64,000 nucleotides of DNA from Comamonadaceae bacterium. Its GTDB lineage: Bacteria > Pseudomonadota > Gammaproteobacteria > Burkholderiales > Burkholderiaceae_C. This document shows positions 18,501 through 26,300 of the stretch, one piece after another. The notes beneath the pieces were generated by a model. It was not told where the DNA came from. It made no database searches and saw only the letters and a program-made list of their open reading frames with translations. Made by a program: the position numbers and the translations under genes. The stretch covers positions 62,001 through 126,000 of the forward strand of contig CANFLX010000002.1 in NCBI GenBank assembly GCA_947447985.1, written 5' to 3'. Every line of letters begins with the position of its first letter. The first letter of the stretch is position 1.

Positions 18501-20404
18501 GCGTCAAGGGTTTGAAGACCGGAACAAGCACTGCCAGTGCCATTGACCTGTCCAGAGCCTTGCTCGATACCGAGGGCAACGCCTGGAAGCTGGACGACGG
18601 CTTTAAGGTCGGTGGCGTGATCACCACCAAAAACGCCGATGGCGACATCACAAGCTACGACCTGTACACCTACAAAAAGACCGGCTCTGATGTGACGGAT
18701 GTCAAGAAGACCAGTTGGGACGCCAATATGAACTACATGGATTCGGTGGCAGCCGACCCTGTGGCGCTGGTGGATGTGGAAGCCAAAAACGCCCGTGATT
18801 TGAGCGGTGATGGCACGGTGGGTTTCCGCAAAGTGGGAACCGACGATGCGCAATACCTGGGTGTTACTTCGGCCCGCGTGGTGGGCAATGACTTGAAGTT
18901 CTGGCTTGCAGGCAGTGACCTCAAACCCGGCTCACCTTCCAAGCCCCTGACCATCAAGGACGCACTGCTCAGTGACGATGGCACTGCGCCCTGGCAAATC
19001 GACGAGGGATACAAGATCAAGGCCGTCCTGGATGGCACAGGCGTCAACACGGACAAGCGCTATGTCTATGCCACCAACACGGAGAACAATTCCGTGCTGC
19101 GGTACAGCTTTAGCAAGGTCGATGGCAAGAGCGCGGGTGCCGGCGAGTCCGTGAACAGCATCGATCTGGCCAAGCTGGAAACTGACTTGAAGAAGGACTT
19201 GAACGGCGACACCAAGGTGGGTGTTCTGTCGGTTACCGACGTCAAAGACGACACACGCTCTACCGGCCTGGTGAAAGCAAGCTTGTTGGGACAAGACTTT
19301 TTTGTGGTCAATAAAGTGCCCACAGGCACCAAGAACATCAACCTGACTTCGGCGCTGTTGAACGCTGACGGTAGCGCGTGGACAAAACCCAGCGACTTCG
19401 CAATCAAGGGTGTCTACCAGCCCGACGCAAACACAACCGAGGTGTATGGCACGGGGGCCAACGACCAGTTGCAGCGCTACAAGTTCACCCCGACGATGGC
19501 GAATGATGTTGCCACCGGCAGCTGGACGGTGAGTGAGCCCACCGATTTGGATCCCTTGGCCATCACGGGAACCACACTGGCCAAAGACGAAGCGTCGGCC
19601 AAAAAAGACCTCAACGGCGACGGTGCGATTGGTTTCAAGGTCGGCGCGGGCATCGCCTCGCAATCCAACGGTTGGTCCGTAGGCAAGGCGGGCGTCGGCA
19701 CGCCGCCAATCGATGCACCCGACACCGACCAGGTCTACATCGTGGGCAAAAACCTGGCCAAGATGGGCACGGTAGCGACCAACCTGGCCAACTCGGCGGC
19801 CTTGCAATCTACGGGTGAGGACGGCAATTTGGCCTATTGGAAGCCTGACGCAGGGTTTGTGGTCAATTCGATCCAGCAGCCCGTTGAGACACCCGGCACC
19901 GTCAATCTGTTCGCTTCCAAGGTGGATGCAGACAGCGGCAACACGACCTATATGAAGTACGTGTTTACGCAAGGGCAAGACGCAGACAAGACTTGGACCT
20001 TGGACTCCGCCAGCTCGTCGGCAACGCCTTTGACATCGAAAGACTTCGTGCAAACCGAGATCGATGCCAAGCGGGATTTGAATGGCGACGGTGCCGTGGG
20101 CCTCAAAGCGGGTGACACCGTGGTCTCTGGATTGATCAAGGCCAGCATTGACAACCAGGAGTTCCTCATGGTCGCCAAATCTCTGACTTCGGGCACCTCG
20201 TCCAAGCCGCTGGGCTTTAACGCCCTGTTGCAAAAGTCGGACGGCACGGCCTGGACACCGGATGAGGGCGTCACAGCGACCTCTTGGACGGCCCTCGTGG
20301 CTCCTCTGGCGGAGGGCGTGCCCGCCGACACCAAGTTTGCACTGGTCAAGAGTGACAGCTCGACCTCGTACTTCGGCGCCGACTACAAGGAACTGACCGC
20401 CTGA
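15551..20404 (+). CDS. Giant cysteine-free repeat protein with DLNGDG calcium-site-like motifs
   Basis: 1617 aa, about 12 repeats of roughly 130 residues. Each unit runs: (K/R)RDLNGDGxxG, a GGLYxAxxxGQDFxVVG strand pair, DLSxALLxxDGxAWxPxxGY, strands ending in YxF, then LxxxDLAxAEK leading into the next RDLNGD. The DxNxDGxxG loops resemble calcium-binding (dockerin/EF-like) loops, and the layout recalls the Trp-rich repeat of some cyanobacterial surface proteins; this is resemblance only. No cysteine, Sec signal or membrane segment. Two sigma28-like promoters precede it and a strong terminator follows, so it is its own late-flagellar transcription unit. Likely an extracellular polymer or filament-associated protein (inference). 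Confidence 0.86.
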   Translation: MSSVSAVSSSTPIIPVFKPTKVEKLDQIGGLFQTSLPDSTDDNSVAFVYSKTTVAKDAALPKAAIFLKNADGSYFSVDLHRDADTKVTDKVSMVATSSTIDLYIYNPDATGSAEKYSFDATGKMTGDGPATLGAMEVSSAEISTKRDLDGNGGIGANLDKTANGPGMLDATGGMYQVNVLGQNVLVVGNALEKAKSIDVSANALRNVDGSAWAPETEFASYRAVSTVAADKSVSWTVYGTTAVDESGAGGDVHKFTFKAADDKKGFVLDGEEVTLSASQLATAEKTSKRDLNADGTFGVKVQTDAVDAKGGLYSGSILGQDFYLIGTGLKTAAKADAAQDLSGSLLNGEGEAWVKPEGYTISALVKNKADADHPYSMYAYKSASGSDPEAADYVAADKNDVLRFDFDVTAGGNYKVTDATADGVAMTASDLAKAEKTTTRDLNQDAVFGVTIQPGAVDATGGLYQATALGNSFLVVGKSLVSSAAKPMDLSSALLTTDGEAWKPDDVANISNQLKIVTEVGQDKAVTGYSVYVKEDAGSFAKYSFGADFKQTGERTELTQEDLATAEKTNNRDLSGDNKFGVILTGSPDAKGGLYQGHFESQDNVFIRSDAKLALGGLVASKAVDMSNALKTEEGYWDVESGYNITAAYTEGTGEAQTYNVIAANAQDVSDVRKYTFNAATNMLDTEHSGDMSLIDLAAAEKAQKRDLNGDSVVAVKVSATLDKVGGLFQVQSATKNYLAISSTAVKDLSTAILDSDGKAWAVPGNNASVVLSKQGDSYKIYTKSTDATPTYNEYAVSADFKYVEDSAKTLSLTDLADAEKTSGRDINGDRAIGATVSKVIDKTGLYEATIDNQKMVLFSSTNPGKSTALSDKVLLSSDETSPWAAGSDYSLRSVVKNEDDTIQVYATKVQDGKDVTSRFTFTADRVLSEQEDLTADQLATAEKTLGRDLNADKAVGLAVTGVEDKVGGLYKASVMGQDFYVLGVKGLKTGTSTASAIDLSRALLDTEGNAWKLDDGFKVGGVITTKNADGDITSYDLYTYKKTGSDVTDVKKTSWDANMNYMDSVAADPVALVDVEAKNARDLSGDGTVGFRKVGTDDAQYLGVTSARVVGNDLKFWLAGSDLKPGSPSKPLTIKDALLSDDGTAPWQIDEGYKIKAVLDGTGVNTDKRYVYATNTENNSVLRYSFSKVDGKSAGAGESVNSIDLAKLETDLKKDLNGDTKVGVLSVTDVKDDTRSTGLVKASLLGQDFFVVNKVPTGTKNINLTSALLNADGSAWTKPSDFAIKGVYQPDANTTEVYGTGANDQLQRYKFTPTMANDVATGSWTVSEPTDLDPLAITGTTLAKDEASAKKDLNGDGAIGFKVGAGIASQSNGWSVGKAGVGTPPIDAPDTDQVYIVGKNLAKMGTVATNLANSAALQSTGEDGNLAYWKPDAGFVVNSIQQPVETPGTVNLFASKVDADSGNTTYMKYVFTQGQDADKTWTLDSASSSATPLTSKDFVQTEIDAKRDLNGDGAVGLKAGDTVVSGLIKASIDNQEFLMVAKSLTSGTSSKPLGFNALLQKSDGTAWTPDEGVTATSWTALVAPLAEGVPADTKFALVKSDSSTSYFGADYKELTA

Positions 20405-20427
20405 TCCATTCCTGAGCAGCGCGAATC

Positions 20428-20459
20428 AAAAGAGCAGCCTTCGGGCTGCTCTTTTTTTT
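20428..20459 (+). terminator. Rho-independent terminator after the 1617-aa gene
   Basis: Nine-base perfect stem AGAGCAGCC / GGCTGCTCT around a TTCG tetraloop, followed by eight T. It closes the 1617-aa gene and separates it from fliB. The remaining bases to 20587 hold no clear promoter. Confidence 0.92.
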
Positions 20460-20587
20460 GCCCTTTTCCCTGACGGGCATGACGGAAACGCGACTGGCTC
20501 GGATGTTGCTTGACCGGGTTGATTATTTTCTAGTTCGCTGAAACCGGACTGGCGAGCCCCTGATTCAACCCACCGGAACTTTGATCC

Positions 20588-21826
20588 ATGGCCACTTTGC
20601 ACCCCACACGCCGCATTCAGGCGCTTTTGCCTCTGTATGTGCCGCGTTTTTCTTGTATCGGGCCCGCGTGCGGGGACAGTTGCTGCGCCGGGTGGACGGT
20701 GTCGATTGATAAGAAAACCTTTAACGCCTACCGGAAAACCACCAACCCGGCGCTGGCAGATCGGCTGGAAACGCACGTCAAGCGCGTCCGCAGTCAGGCT
20801 TCGGACGGCAACTATGCCCACATGGAGCTGGTGCCAAGCACCGGCGAATGCCCGATGGTTGAGGACAAGCTGTGCGCGGTGCAAAAAGAGTTGGGCGAGG
20901 ACAAGTTGTCCAACACCTGCTTCACCTATCCCCGCGCAAACCATGAGGCGGGGGGGGTGTACCACCAGGCGCTCACGCTCTCGTGCCCTGAAGCGGCCCG
21001 TTTGGCCCTGCTTGCCGATGATGCGTTTGATTTTGCGGAGCAGGCCATCCATGTTCGCCCCGATACCTTGCAGCATCTCAAACCCCAGGCGGGGCTTTCC
21101 TTGGCGCAAATGAACGAAGTGCGTTTTTTTTGCATTCAAATCCTGAAGACAGAAGGTTTGCAGGTGTGGCAGAAGCTGGCCATCGTCGGTTTGCTGTGTG
21201 AGTCCTTGAGTGAGACCTTAAAAAACGGCATGCCGCGGCGTGTGTCCGACATTCTGCAAGACACCCAAGACTTGATCAGCAGCGGACAAACCGCGGTCAT
21301 GTTTGACAGCATGCAGCCGCAATACGCCATCCAGGCCGTCACCTTTACCCTCTTGTGGCAGGCCAAAAGCCAATACATCCGCCCACAACACAGGCCTGTT
21401 TACGAAGCCATGGCAGAAGGCCTGGGTGCCGATGAGAGTGGCCGGGTCTCAGAGGAGCAGTTGGTGGCACGCTACGCGCAAGGCGTAGCCCGTTTGCCCC
21501 TGGCACTTGCGCCTGCGCCAGCGCTCTTGCAAAACTATGTGTTGAACGAAATGCTTCGTGAGAACTTTCCTTTTGGCCAGGGCGGCGCCAACCCGATGGA
21601 GCACTACCTTCGCCTGGTCACCCGGTTCGGCCTGGTGCGCTTCATGCTGGCGGTGCAGTGCACTGAAGACCAGCCACTGCCCACGCCCGAGTGGCTGGCG
21701 CATACGGTGCAGGTGTTTGCACGGCGTTTTCAACATGACAAGGCATTTGCGACCCAAGTGGACAACAGCTTTAAGAATTCAGGCTGGGACCAGCTGGACA
21801 AAGTGCTCAGGTTTTTGAAGGCCTGA
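20588..21826 (+). CDS. fliB: Flagellin lysine-N-methylase FliB
   Basis: 412 aa, close to the Salmonella FliB length. The N-terminal cysteine cluster CIGPACGDSCCAGW (residues 23-36) and later CPM, LCAVQ, NTCFTYPR cysteines are the hallmark of the family. FliB methylates the side-chain amine of surface lysines of flagellin, which in Salmonella promotes adhesion. It faces fliC convergently across a shared terminator, so the substrate gene is its neighbour. Cytoplasmic, no signal peptide. Confidence 0.88.
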   Translation: MATLHPTRRIQALLPLYVPRFSCIGPACGDSCCAGWTVSIDKKTFNAYRKTTNPALADRLETHVKRVRSQASDGNYAHMELVPSTGECPMVEDKLCAVQKELGEDKLSNTCFTYPRANHEAGGVYHQALTLSCPEAARLALLADDAFDFAEQAIHVRPDTLQHLKPQAGLSLAQMNEVRFFCIQILKTEGLQVWQKLAIVGLLCESLSETLKNGMPRRVSDILQDTQDLISSGQTAVMFDSMQPQYAIQAVTFTLLWQAKSQYIRPQHRPVYEAMAEGLGADESGRVSEEQLVARYAQGVARLPLALAPAPALLQNYVLNEMLRENFPFGQGGANPMEHYLRLVTRFGLVRFMLAVQCTEDQPLPTPEWLAHTVQVFARRFQHDKAFATQVDNSFKNSGWDQLDKVLRFLKA

Positions 21827-21875
21827 GCGCCAAGCCATCGCCGCACGACCAGCAGCTGGGCAAGTACCGCCCCAT

Positions 21876-21906
21876 GCAAAAAGCCACCGCAAGGGTGGCT
21901 TTTTGC
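21876..21906. terminator. Bidirectional terminator between fliB and fliC
   Basis: Inverted repeat GCAAAAAGCCACC / GGTGGCTTTTTGC with a short loop. The A-tract on one side and T-tract on the other let it terminate both convergent genes. Confidence 0.9.
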
Positions 21907-21937
21907 AGTCCGGGCCCAAGCCCGGTCAGGCTGCTGA

Positions 21938-23119
21938 TTACTTCAGCAAGGCCAGCACGCTTTGTTGCGACTGGTTAGCCTGTGCCAACATCGCGGTCGA
22001 TGCCTGGGCGATGATCTGGGTGCGAGCCAGTTCGGTCGATGCCTTGGCATAGTCGGTGTCTTGCACCCGGCTGCGAGACGCCGAGGTGTTTTGCGACACG
22101 TTGGCCAGGTTGTCCGCAGCGTAGGTCAGGCGGTTGATCACTGCACCCAGGCTCGAGCGCTGGCTGTTGACGTTGGTGATTGCGGTGTCCAGACCGCTGA
22201 TCGCGTTAGAGGCGTCGCCTGGCAGCTTGATGTTCAGTGCATCCAAGCTGGCCAAGCCGCCGGTGGTGACCTTGGCGGTTGCGCTAAATCCATTTGCCAC
22301 ATCGTCGTTACCGGTCAAAACGATGGTGTTATCAGCGCCGGACACAGTCAAACCAGCAAATGTTGCACCCAATGCAGTTACCACGTCTGCTGCCAAGGCC
22401 TTCTGTCCATCTGAATCTGCGCCGCCATCCACGGCTGCCTTGTAGGCGGCTGCCTGGTCTTTGCTGATGGTGAATTGAAATTGCTGGTTGTTGGCGTTGA
22501 TGGTGATCACATCGCCCTCTTTGAAACCACTGCCCGTGATCGTGGTCGTAGCGGCTTCAGCTTTGCCGTCACCTGTAGTTGCGGTATCAACCTTGATCGT
22601 GCTTTCACCAAAGGACATTTGGTTGATCGTGGTCTCGATCGTTTGGCCCTTGTTGGCGCCCACTTGGAAAGAGAACTTTCCGTCGCTGGCAGCGCCACCC
22701 GTGCCGTCGAGCACCGACATACCGTTCCACTGGGTGTTTTTGGTGATGCGGTTAATTTCAGTCTTGAGTTGTGTGAACTCGTCGTTCAAAGCGCCGCGGT
22801 CGCCTGCCACGTTGGTGTCGGAAGCCGATTGCACGGCCAGTTCACGCATACGCTGCATCATGTCGCCCACAGCGACCAAAGCGCCGTCAGCGGTTTGCAG
22901 CATGGAGATGGCGTCGTTGGAGTTGCGAACTGCTTGGTCCAGACCCTTGATTTGCGAGGTCATTTTGGAGGCGATGGCCAGGCCAGCTGCATCGTCTTTT
23001 GCACCGTTGATGCGCAGACCGGTGGACAGTTGCTGCATAGCTTTGGACTGTGCAAGGGTGTTAGACGCCATGGCGTTTTGTGCAATGAGCGAGCTAACGT
23101 TGGTGTTGATGACTGACAT
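21938..23119 (-). CDS. fliC: Flagellin FliC
   Basis: 393 aa. Conserved N-terminal D0/D1 (MSVINTNVSSLIAQNA, LSTGLRINGAKDDAAGLAIA, MQRMRELAVQSA, the region recognised by TLR5 in many species) and C-terminal D1/D0 (SRIQ-type ASRSRVQDTDYA, QASTAMLAQANQSQQSVLALL) flank a variable middle of about 120 residues. It is the main filament subunit, exported by the flagellar type III system. A strong AGGAGAA Shine-Dalgarno precedes the ATG and a sigma28 promoter lies at 23186-23212. Only one flagellin gene is present in this window. Confidence 0.98.
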   Translation of the reverse strand: MSVINTNVSSLIAQNAMASNTLAQSKAMQQLSTGLRINGAKDDAAGLAIASKMTSQIKGLDQAVRNSNDAISMLQTADGALVAVGDMMQRMRELAVQSASDTNVAGDRGALNDEFTQLKTEINRITKNTQWNGMSVLDGTGGAASDGKFSFQVGANKGQTIETTINQMSFGESTIKVDTATTGDGKAEAATTTITGSGFKEGDVITINANNQQFQFTISKDQAAAYKAAVDGGADSDGQKALAADVVTALGATFAGLTVSGADNTIVLTGNDDVANGFSATAKVTTGGLASLDALNIKLPGDASNAISGLDTAITNVNSQRSSLGAVINRLTYAADNLANVSQNTSASRSRVQDTDYAKASTELARTQIIAQASTAMLAQANQSQQSVLALLK

Positions 23120-23185
23120 GGTATTTCTCCTGGAAGTGAAACTTAAGGGTTACAAGAAATCCGTTGTGGCGTCTTGTTGATAAAT

Positions 23186-23212
23186 GAATCGGTGAATTAA
23201 TTGGAAACTTGA
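23186..23212 (-). promoter_or_regulatory. Putative sigma28 promoter of fliC
   Basis: On the minus strand -35 TCAAGTTT (23212-23205), 11 bases, -10 ACCGATTC (23193-23186). Transcription start near 23179 gives a leader of about 60 bases. This is the reference site for the pattern because fliC is the classic FliA target. Confidence 0.85.
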
Positions 23213-23231
23213 GGGCTAATTGAAATTAATT

Positions 23232-23615
23232 TCATACTTTTGCGTTCAACAAGAGTCCTTTCATGTCGTCGATGCTGTGGGCCATCTGGATCACCACATC
23301 GGTAGGAATCTTGCGCACGACTTCGCCGGTCTGTGCATTCGTCACGATCACCACGGGGCGATCCAAACTTTTGTCAATAGAAAAGCCCAGGCCTGTCTTC
23401 TTGGAAGCCAGTTGGTCGTTCAAGGACCGCACCGCCTCTTGCAGGTTGCGCTTGGCTTCGGCCGCGTCGTACTGAATCTCAACCGGTTTGGGCGCGCTCA
23501 CCTTGGGTGCGCTGGGTTGGTCGGCCACGGTGCTGCGTCCCACCACCGCTGCAGGTGCAGGAGTGACGGCAGGCGCGCGGGAGGCGGCGCTGGCACTTTG
23601 AATCTCAGAAGTCAT
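23232..23615 (-). CDS. flaG: Flagellar protein FlaG
   Basis: 127 aa from the ATG at 23615. The Ala/Pro-rich N-terminal half is variable; the C-terminal domain (LNDQLASKKTGLGFSIDKSL, VVIVTNAQTGEVVRKIP) is the FlaG signature. FlaG limits filament length in several polar-flagellated bacteria. The start is chosen because an upstream in-frame extension would enter the region between the gene and its sigma28 promoter without a better start. Confidence 0.92.
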   Translation of the reverse strand: MTSEIQSASAASRAPAVTPAPAAVVGRSTVADQPSAPKVSAPKPVEIQYDAAEAKRNLQEAVRSLNDQLASKKTGLGFSIDKSLDRPVVIVTNAQTGEVVRKIPTDVVIQMAHSIDDMKGLLLNAKV

Positions 23616-23706
23616 GGTGTTCCATCCTTTCTTTGTCCGCACTGGCAAGGGCAGCACCCTGGTCAGTTGCAACGGTTGTTGCACAAATTAAACCTATGTG
23701 CTTTGG

Positions 23707-23733
23707 GAATCGGCACTTACAAAGAAATCTTGA
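23707..23733 (-). promoter_or_regulatory. Putative sigma28 promoter of flaG
   Basis: On the minus strand -35 TCAAGATT (23733-23726), 11 bases, -10 GCCGATTC (23714-23707). It gives flaG a promoter separate from fliD. Confidence 0.8.
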
Positions 23734-23751
23734 GGCTGGAACCCACATTTT

Positions 23752-26226
23752 TTACTTATTGGTGTACGTCGACATCAAACCGGCGTAGGTATTGGTCATG
23801 CTGCTGCGCAGGGCGGTGGACTGGCCGACGATGCTGTCCATGGCGGCAAATTGCTGCGCATAGCGCGCTTTGAGCTTGGTCATGCGCGCCTCCAGGGCGC
23901 TCAGGTCTTTTTGGTAATTGGTGATTTTTTTGGTGGCGTTGGCACTGTTGGTGCTGATGGCCCCGGTGCTGGCGAGCATGCCAGTGAGCTTTTTCACCGC
24001 GTCACCGGCCACGCCTGCGTCCAGCTGGCTGTAGGTGCTGAGGTTCTCGCGGTTAGCCGACAGCATGGTGACCGCGTTGTCAAAGCTACTGCCGATGGCC
24101 GCGTCAAACTGGGTGGCGTCCAGGGACAGCACGCCTTGGCTGTCAATGGTGACGCCCAAGTTGCGCAAACCCTTGATGCTGCCTGAGGGGGGGGCGGTAT
24201 CTGCGGCGCTGCCCAGCACCATGGCCCGGATCTGGCTGCGCACCTGGCTCACGATCGAGTTGCCAACCAGCGATGCGCCGTAATCGGTCACCGTGGACTT
24301 GGGGTCCGACACCACATTGAGCATGGAGTTGGCGTCGTTGTAGGCGGTCACCAAGGCCTGCAGCTTTGTTTTGACAGCAGCGGTGTCCGGCGCGAAGCTG
24401 AGTGTGGCCGGCGTGCCAACAGGTGTTTTGGCCGACAAGCTCAGGGTGGCGCCCGCAATGGCGTCGGTCACCTGGTTGGTGCTGGAGGTGATCGCCACGC
24501 CGTCAACGGTCAGCGCGGCGTCGCTGGCGGTTTGCAGCGGCGGTAAGAAATCCAGCCCTGCAATGCTGGGTGCGCCGGCAGTGACCACCAAGTCGGCGAC
24601 GTTGGTCCCGGGCGTGATGCTGGTGGCTGTGATCGAGTCGCCGCTGCCGCCATCGATGTCAAAGCCGGTCAAGGTGCCCGAATAGCTGCCCTTGTCGACG
24701 CCCAGTCCTGTGGTCGCACCGGCGGACAGTGACTTGAAGGCGGTCACCAGGTCCGCAGCACTGATATCGCTGTTGGCGGTGTAGGTGAGCCCCCCCACCG
24801 TGACACTGCGACCCATGCCCAGTCCTTCGCCAAAACTGACTGTCGTACTTTCGGTGGAGGCTGCGCTCCCTTGGACGGTCGTCCACGTGGGAGCGACATC
24901 CGCAAAAATTTCCAGATCGGTGACGTTTTCATTCTGGGCGGTGCTGGTGGCAGTCAGGGTGGCGCCACTGGCGGGGCCGCTGGTAAAGCCGCTCCAAGTG
25001 CCTGAGTAGGTTCCGCTGGCACCACCAGTGCCTTGCTGGTCGCCGGACTGGAGTCCGGCAAAGGCCGCTGCCACATCGTCAGCGCTGACATTGGCCGTGG
25101 CGGTGTAAGTAAGCCCTGCCATGGTGACGTGTTGGCCGGGCGCTAATCCTGCGTTGAATGTGACGGTTGTGGCCTCGGTCCGAGCGACGCCTTGGCCACC
25201 CTGTGCGGTCACCGTGCTGGGGTTGCCGGTCAAGGGATTTGCCGCCGCCGCGCCCGCCACGAGCAGGTCTGCGACGTTGGCGTTGGCGGTGGCGCTTCTT
25301 GCCGTGATGGCCGTGCCCGAGGCCGCCGTGGTGGAAAAACCCGTGAGCTTTCCAGAATAAGTGCCTTTGGTTCCCGCGCCCGTGGTAGCGCCCGCGGCCA
25401 AGGAGCCAAAGGCTGCGGCCAGTTCGCTGGCCGACACAGCGCTGGTGGCGGTGTAGGTCAGCCCGCCCACGGTCATGCTCTGGCCAGCGCCCAGACCCGC
25501 GCCAAAGTTGACGGTGCTTGATTCCGTCACTGCAGCACCCGTCGTGGCGCTGCCTTGGGTGGTCGTGAGGGTGGGGCGACCGGGCATGGGCTGGCTGGTC
25601 AGCGTGAAATCTTTGGTGGCACCTGAGCTGCCTGTCAGCATCAGCTTGAACGGGGCGGCGGCGTCGCCGGTGTTCACGATTTGGGCGTTGACGCCCAGAT
25701 TGGCTTGGTTGATGGCGCTGGCCACGCCTTTGGGCGTGGCGTCCATGACCGCAATGGTCTTGGGCGCTGCGCCATGCACAGACAGCAGCAAATTAAAGGG
25801 TGCTCCGCCGTTGATGGGCGTGTTTCCCTTGGCGAATCCGGTGGCGCCTACCGTGCGTTGCGCTGCAGCGAGCTGGGTCACCTCCACCGTGTGCGTACCG
25901 GCAGTTGCAGTGGAGCCCGCTGTGACCGACAGTGCGCCAGGCTGGCTATTGACCGGTGCCTGCGACGTAAAGGAGCTTTGGTTTTTGAGTGCGGCAAATG
26001 CAGTTTGCAGGTTGCCCAGCACATATTTGATGGCGCCATAGCCCGAGATGTTGGCCGTGGACGCCGCAATGCGCTTGTCAATAACGGCCTTTGCCGGGGC
26101 GCGTTCCGCCTCGGTCAGGCTGGTGGCCAGCGCCTGCGTGTCAATGCCCGAGCCTGCACCCAATAAGTTGGCAATCTGCGTGGGGTTGGTGACCCCTGTG
26201 CTTGTGGTGCTGGTGGTGGTGGTCAT
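23752..26226 (-). CDS. fliD: Flagellar filament cap protein FliD with three adhesin-like repeats
   Basis: 824 aa against about 470 usually. Residues 17-125 (LLGAGSGIDTQALATSL, VTQLAAAQR) and 555-824 (FLPPLQTASDAALTVDGV, Flagellin_IN-like; LRNLGVTIDSQGVLSLD; YQKDLSALEARM) are standard FliD. The extra length is three tandem units of about 107 residues (235-325, 350-440, 457-548), each with VxFGxGLGxGQSMTVGGLTYTA, a helix SAxxLAAAFxSLxxGATTG and GTYSGxLTGF. Similar units occur in large bacterial adhesins. FliD caps the filament and can bind surfaces, so the repeats may add adhesive domains at the tip. Confidence 0.95.
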   Translation of the reverse strand: MTTTTSTTSTGVTNPTQIANLLGAGSGIDTQALATSLTEAERAPAKAVIDKRIAASTANISGYGAIKYVLGNLQTAFAALKNQSSFTSQAPVNSQPGALSVTAGSTATAGTHTVEVTQLAAAQRTVGATGFAKGNTPINGGAPFNLLLSVHGAAPKTIAVMDATPKGVASAINQANLGVNAQIVNTGDAAAPFKLMLTGSSGATKDFTLTSQPMPGRPTLTTTQGSATTGAAVTESSTVNFGAGLGAGQSMTVGGLTYTATSAVSASELAAAFGSLAAGATTGAGTKGTYSGKLTGFSTTAASGTAITARSATANANVADLLVAGAAAANPLTGNPSTVTAQGGQGVARTEATTVTFNAGLAPGQHVTMAGLTYTATANVSADDVAAAFAGLQSGDQQGTGGASGTYSGTWSGFTSGPASGATLTATSTAQNENVTDLEIFADVAPTWTTVQGSAASTESTTVSFGEGLGMGRSVTVGGLTYTANSDISAADLVTAFKSLSAGATTGLGVDKGSYSGTLTGFDIDGGSGDSITATSITPGTNVADLVVTAGAPSIAGLDFLPPLQTASDAALTVDGVAITSSTNQVTDAIAGATLSLSAKTPVGTPATLSFAPDTAAVKTKLQALVTAYNDANSMLNVVSDPKSTVTDYGASLVGNSIVSQVRSQIRAMVLGSAADTAPPSGSIKGLRNLGVTIDSQGVLSLDATQFDAAIGSSFDNAVTMLSANRENLSTYSQLDAGVAGDAVKKLTGMLASTGAISTNSANATKKITNYQKDLSALEARMTKLKARYAQQFAAMDSIVGQSTALRSSMTNTYAGLMSTYTNK
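24582..25524 (-). repeat. Three tandem repeats inside fliD
   Basis: Three diverged copies of roughly 320 bases encoding FliD residues 235-325, 350-440 and 457-548, with shared motifs GGLTYTA and YSGxLTGF. Confidence 0.85.
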
Positions 26227-26263
26227 GGACGAAGGGGCGCCGTAAAGAGTTCACTGCTCTTGT

Positions 26264-26290
26264 TGATCGGCACGAAGGTGCAGATCTTGA
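26264..26290 (-). promoter_or_regulatory. Putative sigma28 promoter of fliD
   Basis: On the minus strand -35 TCAAGATC (26290-26283), 11 bases, -10 GCCGATCA (26271-26264). It lies in the 74-base gap between flgL and fliD, about 38 bases from the ATG. Confidence 0.72.
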
Positions 26291-26300
26291 GCGGCGTGAA

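Noticed and set aside
15551-20404. RTX-type calcium repeats in the 1617-aa protein
   Set aside because: The DxNxDG loops recur once per 130 residues; the GGxGxDxxx nonapeptide arrays of RTX proteins are absent.
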